Under the pieces are notes generated by a model, which was not told the origin of the DNA, made no database searches, and was given only the letters and a program-made list of their open reading frames with translations. Source: CAWEZN01 sp964498015 (GTDB lineage: Bacteria; Zixibacteria; MSB-5A5; GN15; PGXB01). From it: DNA of 11,234 nucleotides. The translations under genes were made by a program, and so were the position numbers. Shown here piece after piece: positions 1 to 6,723 of this stretch (position 1 is the stretch's first letter; each line of letters begins with the position of its first letter). The DNA is taken from positions 1-11,234 of the forward strand of contig CAZCFT010000082.1 in NCBI GenBank assembly GCA_964498015.1, given 5' to 3'.

Positions 1-686
1 CAATCACGTTCGCCAAAATGAACAATATTTCCGAATGAATCTCCCATTATCTGAATTTCAACATGGTGGGGATTAGTTATTACTTTCTCTATATAGACGT
101 CGGGGTTCTTAAATGAAGCCTCCGCCTCAGCCCGAGCCATCTGGAAACCGGTTTGAAGTTCACTTTCATCCCGGCACAATCGCATCCCCTTACCGCCTCC
201 ACCGGCAACAGCCTTAATCATGACCGGATAGCCGATGCTGGCGGCGATTGAGCGGGCTTCTTCTATTGTGGCCACTATGCCATCAGAGCCGGGAATTACC
301 GGGATTCCCACCTTTTTCATAGTTTGTTTGGCATTATTCTTGTCGCCCATTTTCCGAATCATTTCGGGTTTTGGGCCGATAAAAACAATTCCGCACGATT
401 CACAAATCTCGGCAAATTCGGCATTCTCAGCAAGAAATCCGTAACCGGGATGGATGGCGTCAGCATTGGTCACTTCAGCCGCGGCTATGATTCTCTTAGC
501 GTCAAGATAGCTGGAACCGGCCGGAGCCGGACCGATACAGACATCCTCGTCGGCAAAACGAACATGAAGAGATGCCCTATCGGCCTCGCTATAGACCGCC
601 ACCGTTTTTATGCCGAGTTCACGACAGGCACGGATTACTCGAAGAGCGATTTCACCCCGGTTGGCAATCAGAACCTTATTAAACAA
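1..686 (-). CDS. accC: Biotin carboxylase, acetyl-CoA carboxylase subunit (N-terminal 228 residues, cut by window edge)
   Basis: AccC uses ATP and bicarbonate to carboxylate the biotin on AccB, the first half-reaction of acetyl-CoA carboxylase in fatty-acid synthesis, in the cytoplasm. The translated minus strand begins MFNKVLIANRGEIALRV, the family's N-terminal signature, then HPGYGFLAEN (about 79-88), FIGP near 102-105, the ATP-grasp glycine loop GGGGKGMR (162-169), YIEK (198-201) and NPHHVEIQ (205-212). About half of the usual ~450 residues are present; the rest lies left of base 1. No ATG is available: the start is TTG at 684-686, which places the conserved MFxKVLIANRGE exactly at the N terminus, with an AGGA ribosome site at 693-696 six bases upstream. 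It follows the pilT-like gene by 46 bases and is the last visible gene of the operon. Identification is secure; the TTG start is an inference, but a strong one. Confidence 0.95.
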   Translation of the reverse strand, partial: MFNKVLIANRGEIALRVIRACRELGIKTVAVYSEADRASLHVRFADEDVCIGPAPAGSSYLDAKRIIAAAEVTNADAIHPGYGFLAENAEFAEICESCGIVFIGPKPEMIRKMGDKNNAKQTMKKVGIPVIPGSDGIVATIEEARSIAASIGYPVMIKAVAGGGGKGMRLCRDESELQTGFQMARAEAEASFKNPDVYIEKVITNPHHVEIQIMGDSFGNIVHFGERD

Positions 687-732
687 TATACATCCTATTT
701 AAGAGATTTTCCTATTTATACAAAAAAGCTTC

Positions 733-1857
733 CTAAAACTTGATAATATCGCTTTTTTCCTCCGAGCCACCCGTTTGCCAACGTTCTGAAGCGCCGCTAA
801 TCCCTTTGACCCGCAGATCGAAGTCATCGGGATTGGTGCATTGGTTCATTGCCTCCTCAAAGGAAATCATACCAGATTTATATAGAGTCATTATTGACTG
901 ATCAAAGGTAATCATGCCATACTGGTTTCCCTGCTCGATCAAATCCGTAATCCCGGCGGTTTTTTCCTGATTAATGATATAATCTCTTATGGCGCCGGTG
1001 ATAGCCATTATTTCCAATGCCGGCACACGTCCCGGCATATCTGATCTTGTCAGCAACCTCTGGCAAACGATTGCTTTTAGGGTACCGGCCAAAAGAAGCC
1101 GTATTTGCTGATGCTGATGAGGCGGGAAGAAAGAGATTATTCTGGAAATAGTCTCGACGACATTCAAAGTGTGCAGTGTGGTTAGGACCAGATGTCCGGT
1201 ATCGGCGGCAGTCAACGCAATGGACATCGTATCCAAATCTCTGATTTCGCCAAGAAGAATGACGTCGGGGTCCTGGCGAAAAGCGTGACGAAGAGCCGCC
1301 GCAAAACTCTCAGTGTCGGCGCCCACTTCTCGCTGACTGATAATGCATTTCTTGTCGCGATAGATATACTCAATAGGGTCTTCAATAGTAAGAATATTGT
1401 CGCCTCGTGTGGAATTCATATATTCAATCATGGCCGCCAGAGTAGTCGATTTCCCTGAACCCGTCGTCCCGGTGATAACAATGAGACCTCTTCTTTCATT
1501 CGCCAGTTTTTTGATACTCTCAGGCAGGTTTAGGTCCTCAAAAGTCGGCACACTTGTATTTACCGCCCTGATGGCAATCCCAATGGTCCCCCTCTGACGA
1601 AACAGATTTATTCTAAAACGACCAAGCTTTGCGACTGATAAAGCCAGATCCATTTCATTTTTCTTGCGAAAACGGTCAAGTTGTTGCTCATTAAGAATTT
1701 GGCCGACGACATTTTCCATCTCATCAATAGTCATGGGGTCGGTCGATATTTGCTCAAGACACCCGTTGACCCGTATATGAGGACGGATTCCGACTCGGAC
1801 ATGAAGGTCCGAGGCGTTTCGATTGAGCATTTCAACAAGCATCTGTTTTAGATTCAT
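733..1857 (-). CDS. pilT: PilT/PilU-family type IV pilus retraction ATPase
   Basis: A 374-residue hexameric secretion-type ATPase that by family drives depolymerisation (retraction) of type IV pili at the inner-membrane base, giving twitching motility. Visible signatures are the N-terminal PilT domain with SDLHVRVG (16-23), Walker A GTTGSGKS (130-137), the Asp box TIEDPIEY (157-164), the Walker B region DVILLGEIRD (198-207), and the His box TGHLVLTTLHT (220-230). AIRDYI (289-294) resembles the AIRNLIR retraction motif of PilT. The EIRDLDTM variant, the TFDQ..M.LY..G.IS segment (317-332) and a C-terminal tail beyond it are closer to PilU or PilT-like paralogues, so the subfamily is uncertain. 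The start has an excellent AGGAGG site at 1866-1871, eight bases upstream. It lies 27 bases after accB and 46 before accC on the same strand, so it is probably co-transcribed with them; no other pilus gene is in the window. Confidence 0.93.
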   Translation of the reverse strand: MNLKQMLVEMLNRNASDLHVRVGIRPHIRVNGCLEQISTDPMTIDEMENVVGQILNEQQLDRFRKKNEMDLALSVAKLGRFRINLFRQRGTIGIAIRAVNTSVPTFEDLNLPESIKKLANERRGLIVITGTTGSGKSTTLAAMIEYMNSTRGDNILTIEDPIEYIYRDKKCIISQREVGADTESFAAALRHAFRQDPDVILLGEIRDLDTMSIALTAADTGHLVLTTLHTLNVVETISRIISFFPPHQHQQIRLLLAGTLKAIVCQRLLTRSDMPGRVPALEIMAITGAIRDYIINQEKTAGITDLIEQGNQYGMITFDQSIMTLYKSGMISFEEAMNQCTNPDDFDLRVKGISGASERWQTGGSEEKSDIIKF

Positions 1858-1884
1858 AATCGGGGCCTCCTGCTGAAAGAAATA

Positions 1885-2364
1885 TCAACCCTGCGGATCG
1901 ATCAGGAACAGGACTTGTCCGAACTCAACCGGCTGACTATTTTCAATCATTGCTTTGGCAACAACACCGGCGATTTCGGATTCGATTTCATTCATCAGCT
2001 TCATCGCTTCCACAATACAGACTACCTGTCCGACCGAGATCCGCTGGCCAAGTTTCACGTATGGCGGCGCATCCGGAGCGGGTGAGGCGTAGAATGTGCC
2101 GACCATTGGCGATTTGATCTCCATATATTTCTTTTCGGCATCAGGCGGTCTGGAGTCCACTATGGCCGGTTGCGCAGGCAGAGGCTGGGAGGGCGGCGCA
2201 GGAGATGCGACAGCCTGAATAATCGCCGGTCTTTCACTGTGACCGTTATGGTTGGATGCCCTGCGAGTTATTCTGACGGTCCGCCCCCAACTGGTTACTT
2301 CCAGCTGGTCAATATCTGATTCCTCAACCAACCTTATAAGCTTCTTAATGGTCTTCTCTTTCAT
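1885..2364 (-). CDS. accB: Biotin carboxyl carrier protein of acetyl-CoA carboxylase
   Basis: AccB carries the biotin that AccC carboxylates and that then passes CO2 to acetyl-CoA on the AccA/AccD transferase. The 159 residues are the usual size. An N-terminal segment (1-35, starting MKEKTIKKLIRLVEESDI) is typical of bacterial BCCP. It is followed by a Pro/Ala-rich flexible linker (about 45-75) and a biotinyl/lipoyl domain (about 80-157) with SPMVGTFY (85-92) and the biotinylation motif EAMKLM, in which Lys122 is the expected biotin site. The ATG has a GAGG site about six bases upstream. It lies 48 bases after pepP and 27 before the pilT-like gene. No efp gene is present between pepP and accB, unlike the pepP-efp-accB-accC order of many bacteria. 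Nothing looks damaged in the protein. Confidence 0.97.
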   Translation of the reverse strand: MKEKTIKKLIRLVEESDIDQLEVTSWGRTVRITRRASNHNGHSERPAIIQAVASPAPPSQPLPAQPAIVDSRPPDAEKKYMEIKSPMVGTFYASPAPDAPPYVKLGQRISVGQVVCIVEAMKLMNEIESEIAGVVAKAMIENSQPVEFGQVLFLIDPQG

Positions 2365-2412
2365 ATCAAACCTCTTCGGGCTTCTCAGCCGGGAAAAGAT
2401 AACATATTAAAA

Positions 2413-3498
2413 TTATACCTCCAACAAATTTTTTGGGGCCTTATTCATGATTCTACAACCTGTTGTGGTCACAACAACATCATCCTCAATCCTCACCCCT
2501 CCCCATTCTGGGATATAAATGCCCGGTTCTACGGTAATTACCATCCCTTTGGCCAGAATATCCTGGCTCCGGGGACCCACACCTGGTTTCGAATGAATAT
2601 ATATGCCAATTCCGTGTCCGGTTCCATGGCCAAAATTTTTGCCAAATCCTGCTTTCTTGATGTAATCTCGAGCGGCTTTGTCCACCAAACTCCCTGCAAT
2701 TCCGGCTTTGACTTTCTTGATAGCCAAAACCTGTGCTTTAAGAACTATGTCGTAAACCCTTTTCTGACGGAGAGTTGCCTTACCGATTACGATTGTTCTG
2801 GTTATATCGGACACATACCCTTTATAACTCGCTCCAAAGTCCAAAGTTAGGAAGTCGCCCCGTCTGAGTTTTTTTTCTGAGGCAGCGCCATGCGGCATCG
2901 CAGATCGATACCCCGAGGCAATAATTGTCTCAAAGGCTGGCGCTTCTGATCCAAGGCAGATCATCTGGTATTCCAACTCAGCGCGAATCTCGCTTTCTTT
3001 TAAGCCGGGACTGATATATCCAAGAATTCTTTCAAAGGCCATATCCGAGATATCCACGGCTTTCTGAAGCAAGGAGATCTCGGTATTATCCTTAATGACG
3101 GAGAATAGCTCAATGGCTCCGACAGTTGGCAGGAGAAGAACATCCCCCAGACCGGATTGAATCCTCTGCAATTCGCGGCAGGTCAGGTAATCGGATTCGT
3201 AGCCGTATTTTAGATTCTTGCCGTGAAATTGCTTCAATTCCTCCAGCTCCGTGATAACATCAGCCTTTGTTATGATAATCTTTGCTCCCTTGACTTCCTC
3301 ATTAGCCTGCTCCTTATATCGGAAATCAGTCAGAAGATGGGCGCCGCCGGATTGAATTATCAGCAATCCGGATAATTCTCCGGAAGTCCCCGTAAATCCG
3401 CACAAGTATCGGATATTTACCAAGCGAGACACGATAAATCCATTAAGGTTTTCTTTTCTGATATATTCTTGGACTTTTCCGATTCTCATTTTATACAT
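2413..3498 (-). CDS. pepP: Xaa-Pro aminopeptidase (M24 metallopeptidase)
   Basis: A cytoplasmic M24 'pita-bread' metallopeptidase expected to remove an N-terminal residue preceding proline. The 361 residues have an N-terminal creatinase-like domain (about 5-130, with VNIRYLCGFTGTSG) and a C-terminal catalytic domain (about 140-358). All five dinuclear metal ligands are present: Asp220 (LTLDFGA), Asp231 (YVSDITRT), His295 (GTGHGIG), Glu324 (TVEPGIYIP) and Glu338 (RIEDD). The accessory histidines His203 (AMPHG) and His302 (YIHSKP) are there too. The length fits the short Xaa-Pro peptidases next to efp/accB in many bacteria, which are also annotated as PepQ or YqhT. The first ATG overlaps the stop of the upstream TPR gene by eight bases and has an AGGG site about eight bases before it. 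The internal ATG at 3487-3489 would be about 17 bases from that site and is less likely. Confidence 0.94.
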   Translation of the reverse strand: MYKMRIGKVQEYIRKENLNGFIVSRLVNIRYLCGFTGTSGELSGLLIIQSGGAHLLTDFRYKEQANEEVKGAKIIITKADVITELEELKQFHGKNLKYGYESDYLTCRELQRIQSGLGDVLLLPTVGAIELFSVIKDNTEISLLQKAVDISDMAFERILGYISPGLKESEIRAELEYQMICLGSEAPAFETIIASGYRSAMPHGAASEKKLRRGDFLTLDFGASYKGYVSDITRTIVIGKATLRQKRVYDIVLKAQVLAIKKVKAGIAGSLVDKAARDYIKKAGFGKNFGHGTGHGIGIYIHSKPGVGPRSQDILAKGMVITVEPGIYIPEWGGVRIEDDVVVTTTGCRIMNKAPKNLLEV

Positions 3499-4108
3499 GT
3501 TTTTTTTCCCTATTCTTAATTACTTCAATCGTTCTATCAAGTTTCTCTTTTATACGAGTGTTTGCCGTATCTTCCGCCAGTCCCCGAAAGATTTCTGCCG
3601 CCAATCGAGGGTGGCCCTGAGCCAGAAGCAGATCACCCAGAGTCTCGGTCTTGAAGGGGATTCGCCGCAATTCCGCATGGTTGGACATATACTCATCCCC
3701 CCTTCGGGTCAGAGTTAAGACCCTTATTTCCCCGATAGGTTTAGCATCGATGACTGACGAAATACCGCTGGTCAAGGGAGCCATCTGCTGAATCCGGGCA
3801 TAATAGGAAAAAGCAGTGATTTCATCCTCCGTGCGGAATTTTAGATCACCCAGATATTTCAGAGCAATAATATTATCAGGGTCAATCTGAAGGACTTTAT
3901 AAAATTGCTTTTCTGCGGTTTCATATTGGCCTGAATGAAAAAGGGCTCGAGCCAAAATAATCCTCCCGGAAAGAATATCGGGATGTTCTATTAATCTTAA
4001 TTGGCAAAGTTCAATCGCCCGCGAGTATTTTCTCTCAAGAAAATATTTCATAGCAACCGCCGGCCAATACCCTTTTGACGATAATTCTGATAAAAGGCTA
4101 TTGCTCAT
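3491..4108 (-). CDS. Tetratricopeptide repeat protein, first gene of the pepP-acc operon
   Basis: About 205 residues from ATG 4106-4108, mostly helical TPR units. Two or three fairly clear repeats cover about residues 15-110, including ILARALFHSGQYETAEKQFYKVLQIDPDN and ALKYLGDLKF. A separate C-terminal TPR-like unit near 154-186 (TETLGDLLLAQG..RLAAEIFRGL) is followed by a basic tail. There is no signal peptide or membrane segment, so it is probably a cytoplasmic scaffold with an unknown partner. It overlaps pepP by eight bases, which suggests translational coupling. The frame stays open up to a TTG at 4139-4141, adding 11 residues, but that TTG lies inside the -10 hexamer of the proposed promoter, so I prefer the internal ATG; neither start has a good ribosome site. 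The function is not recognised. A link to the pilT-like gene downstream is possible because TPR proteins are common in pilus systems, but nothing in the sequence proves it. Confidence 0.8.
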   Translation of the reverse strand: MSNSLLSELSSKGYWPAVAMKYFLERKYSRAIELCQLRLIEHPDILSGRIILARALFHSGQYETAEKQFYKVLQIDPDNIIALKYLGDLKFRTEDEITAFSYYARIQQMAPLTSGISSVIDAKPIGEIRVLTLTRRGDEYMSNHAELRRIPFKTETLGDLLLAQGHPRLAAEIFRGLAEDTANTRIKEKLDRTIEVIKNREKKHV

Positions 4109-4140
4109 AGACAAATCATAGTATTGAAGACTATAGTTCA

Positions 4141-4169
4141 AGAATATGCCATATAGATAACCAAGTCAA
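4141..4169 (-). promoter_or_regulatory. Sigma70-type promoter of the TPR-pepP-accB-pilT-accC operon
   Basis: On the minus strand, TTGACT (4164-4169) is followed by 17 bases and TATTCT (4141-4146). Transcription should begin near 4134, leaving about 25 bases before the ATG at 4108. It lies in the 74-base gap after the M50-HlyD gene, so the acc operon need not depend on read-through from that gene. Confidence 0.6.
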
Positions 4170-4179
4170 GCTCCATTCG

Positions 4180-4205
4180 ATAGTTCTCAGCAATTGAGCG
4201 ACTAT
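4180..4205 (-). repeat. Hairpin in the M50-HlyD / TPR intergenic gap
   Basis: An inverted repeat: ATAGT (4180-4184) pairs with ACTAT (4201-4205), and inside it CTCA (4186-4189) pairs with TGAG (4195-4198) across a five-base loop. It is just downstream of the M50-HlyD stop and upstream of the -35 box of the next operon. No U-tract follows on the minus strand, so an intrinsic terminator is not supported. It may be an mRNA 3'-end structure or chance. Confidence 0.3.
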
Positions 4206-4215
4206 ATCAAGAGGC

Positions 4216-6549
4216 TTATAACCAGTCAAACCAATCCCAGAATTCCGTGCGTATGGTACGGAAAAATTTGCGATAGATATGGTAGCTTATTTTTTTGTCG
4301 CCACAGTAAATGCTGGCGATCCCGGTCATGCCCGGCTTCAAGATATTATCTTCATTTGGAACGCGGCAAAGAACTTGAAATATTCGATTCCCTTTGAAAT
4401 CTGTCTCAATCTTGCTTTCAATTCCATATACAACGCCATAAAATGACAGCGACGGGTAACTGCGGACTTTAAACTTGGCCTTCTCGCCTACGGCAATATC
4501 GGCCAGTTCGTTCTCAGTTAGCGTTATTTTTGCCTCCATAGTATCGATATTGGCTACCTCGCAGACTGTCGAGCCAGTATCTACATTCAGAACAACGCCA
4601 TTTATTGCGGACTTCACCTCGTATGATTCGAGCTGGCGCGACTGAAATTCAATTTGGCTTTTCAGGCGGCTAATTTCCGCTTCTTTGGCCTTGATCTCTT
4701 CGGGACGTGTTCCGGCCTTCAGCAACAAGAGGCGATTCTGAGCCCCTTTTAACCTCGCGTCCCAGACCGATGAATCGGCGTGGGCGTCTTCCCAGTCCTG
4801 CTTCGATATCAATCCCTTGGCCTGCATATCATTCTTCCGCTGAAGGGCCTGAGCTGATAATCTCAGCTGAGCCTCCATTTCATGGAGATTATTTCTTGCC
4901 TCTTCAATTTCCTCCGTTCGCGGACCCTGCTTCAATAATGACAACTCTTCCGCCGCCTTCTGAAGGTTGGCCGCATACTCGCTCACCAATTGCGAGGTCT
5001 GAGAATTCACCAATTTCGCGATGACCTGGCCTTCTATGACCTTGTCGCCTGTCTTGACCAAAGGTAATAAGCGTGTCGTCGAATTGTAATTACTTGAAAA
5101 AATGCTGACATCTCTTTTCTGCCCGGCATCCTCATTACCGGACTCATACTGGACGAGTTCAGCGTATCCGGCGCTATTATAATTTAAGATCAGGGAGCGA
5201 ATCGGATTAACAACGAGTTCACCCTTTATTCTCAATTCCCAACTCCCAAAGACAATAAAGGCTATGACAATCACAATAATTGCCAGAACCGGTATGCCGG
5301 TTGTCCATTTCCTAAAAAAACTCTTGCGGGCTTTCACCATTTCACCGGTTCCCTTAATTGCGTCCACAATAATATTCCTGAACAGAAACACCAATATTGC
5401 GGCAAATATGATAAAACCTGTGCCGCCAAGCCTCGATACCAAAAATTTCCCTACAATCAGGAAAAAGTATCCAAGCACAAAGACAATATAAATAAATGAT
5501 AAAATGCCATAATAAAAATAGATTCTTTGCTCTCGGGGCGGCAAATTTTCCATGCCGGATTTGGAGCGGAGCAAAATCCCCCTGAATAGATTGCGCCAAT
5601 AATTCCCTGCCTTCTGGCGAAGGTTCGGAATTTCAAGATAATCGCTCAATAGATAATAACCGTCATATTTAAGGAGAGGATTGAAATTAAACAACAGCGC
5701 AATTCCGGAAAATGACAAAATCGCAACTGCAATTTTATTAATCAGAATATCTTCAGATGTTACTCGCCAGACAAAAACGGCCAGCGCCCAGACAAATAGC
5801 TGGAAGAAAGCTCCCGAAAAAGATACCCAGAGTCTTTTAGATTTGTCCGGGAAAAGCCAAGCATCGCTGACATTACAATAAAATGCAGGTTGGAAATATA
5901 AGAGCAGGAAACCTATGTCCTGAACAGTTCCGCCATAAAATCTGCAGGTTAAGCCATGAGCAAATTCATGCGTGACAATAACAACAAACATGGAGAGGTA
6001 AAAGATTACAATGCCCTGAGGATTCAGAAGATTATAGAAGCCATTCGCTATAGAGTGTGAATTATATAAAGATACTACAATGGCCAGGAGGATGAGGACA
6101 TTCGCAGTCCATACAAATCTTGATGTAAAGAAAAAGCGAATATGCTCAATCAAAACATCAAACAGTTTGCCCGGATTTATCGCTTTCAGCTTTATGTAGA
6201 GCAGTCTTCCAAATATGGTCTTCTTACCACCACGGCCTACCATCCGTTGCTTTTTCAGAAGCTCCTGGCGGGTGAGGTCATTGTCAAGAAAGCAGAGCTC
6301 CTGCAATTGGCTGGCAAAACTACTTATTGATTCTGCTTCAATCTCAGTTTCAAACTTGCTTCTGACGCTCGTGGCGATTTCGACAACTGTTTTGACGCCG
6401 TCAAAATTGCATATGACGAAATATTCGGCTTCTCCAACCTGAAAAAAGGCATTTGTGATCGGATCTTTGATAACAAAATATTTGGAGCCGTCACTCTTAG
6501 CAATTTCTCTAATAATTAAATCATTCCTGATTTTAGGCGGCGTATCCAT
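4216..6549 (-). CDS. PqqD-like / M50 site-2 protease / HlyD adaptor fusion membrane protein
   Basis: A 777-residue fusion with three parts. Residues about 10-90 resemble a PqqD-type peptide-binding winged-helix domain (YFVIKDPITNAFFQVGEAE, then a dG..TV.EI segment). Residues about 140-400 form a multi-pass M50 core with about seven hydrophobic segments; the zinc motif THEFAH gives His194, Glu195 and His198, and the third ligand is Asp296 in NPLLKYDGYY. After a transmembrane segment (418-436) comes an HlyD-like adaptor (about 440-750) with a split lipoyl domain (LVKTGDKVIEGQVIAKL, then SAINGVVLNVDTGS), a coiled-coil hairpin (about 515-645) and a beta-barrel domain ending KPGMTGIASI. The protein ends in a basic then Trp-rich tail. 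All zinc ligands are intact, so peptidase activity is plausible. Proteins of this architecture are known, often near peptide-export or RiPP genes; no such partner is visible here. An AGGG site lies three bases before the ATG. The substrate is unknown. Confidence 0.88.
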   Translation of the reverse strand: MDTPPKIRNDLIIREIAKSDGSKYFVIKDPITNAFFQVGEAEYFVICNFDGVKTVVEIATSVRSKFETEIEAESISSFASQLQELCFLDNDLTRQELLKKQRMVGRGGKKTIFGRLLYIKLKAINPGKLFDVLIEHIRFFFTSRFVWTANVLILLAIVVSLYNSHSIANGFYNLLNPQGIVIFYLSMFVVIVTHEFAHGLTCRFYGGTVQDIGFLLLYFQPAFYCNVSDAWLFPDKSKRLWVSFSGAFFQLFVWALAVFVWRVTSEDILINKIAVAILSFSGIALLFNFNPLLKYDGYYLLSDYLEIPNLRQKAGNYWRNLFRGILLRSKSGMENLPPREQRIYFYYGILSFIYIVFVLGYFFLIVGKFLVSRLGGTGFIIFAAILVFLFRNIIVDAIKGTGEMVKARKSFFRKWTTGIPVLAIIVIVIAFIVFGSWELRIKGELVVNPIRSLILNYNSAGYAELVQYESGNEDAGQKRDVSIFSSNYNSTTRLLPLVKTGDKVIEGQVIAKLVNSQTSQLVSEYAANLQKAAEELSLLKQGPRTEEIEEARNNLHEMEAQLRLSAQALQRKNDMQAKGLISKQDWEDAHADSSVWDARLKGAQNRLLLLKAGTRPEEIKAKEAEISRLKSQIEFQSRQLESYEVKSAINGVVLNVDTGSTVCEVANIDTMEAKITLTENELADIAVGEKAKFKVRSYPSLSFYGVVYGIESKIETDFKGNRIFQVLCRVPNEDNILKPGMTGIASIYCGDKKISYHIYRKFFRTIRTEFWDWFDWL

Positions 6550-6581
6550 AAACCCTGACCAAAAAGATTGGTTCTTTTTCT

Positions 6582-6610
6582 ATGATATTGGATACCAGTA
6601 TGATAGTCAA
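6582..6610 (-). promoter_or_regulatory. Promoter of the PqqD-M50-HlyD gene
   Basis: On the minus strand, TTGACT (6605-6610), a 17-base spacer and TATCAT (6582-6587) form a near-consensus sigma70 promoter. The start point would be near 6575, giving a leader of about 26 bases to the ATG at 6549. The 12 bases ending in this -35 box, AAATTCTTTGAC, also occur at the lipoprotein promoter. Confidence 0.65.
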
Positions 6611-6638
6611 AGAATTTCTTCAATTGGGCAGAATTACG

Positions 6639-6644
6639 TATAAT
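6639..6644 (+). promoter_or_regulatory. Candidate -10 box for the penicillin-binding protein gene
   Basis: A perfect TATAAT lies in the 174-base divergent gap, about 80 bases before the ATG at 6724. The -35 region is poor (TTTCTT at 6615-6620, spacer 18). The alternative is TTGACT at 6688-6693, but its best -10 (TTTATA, 6713-6718) is 19 bases away and would place the start point at or past the ATG. Either could be used; neither is certain. Confidence 0.35.
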
Positions 6645-6723
6645 CATAAGAAGCGAGTCAAAATACTAATTGTTTATTCTTTTTGGCTTGACTATGTCTT
6701 AGAAAAAGGCAATTTATAAATTT

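Noticed and set aside
324..743. A 139-codon plus-strand frame
   Set aside because: It is antisense to accC and runs into the antisense of pilT. The minus-strand translation is clearly biotin carboxylase.
4109..4141. TTG start extending the TPR protein by 11 residues
   Set aside because: It has no ribosome site and falls inside the -10 box of the best promoter. It is kept only as an alternative.
6656..6693. Opposed TTGACT boxes (minus at 6656-6661, plus at 6688-6693) as extra divergent promoters
   Set aside because: Neither has an acceptable -10 at 16-18 bases; they read CGTAAT and AATTTA respectively. They could be operator half-sites, but six bases is too little to claim that.
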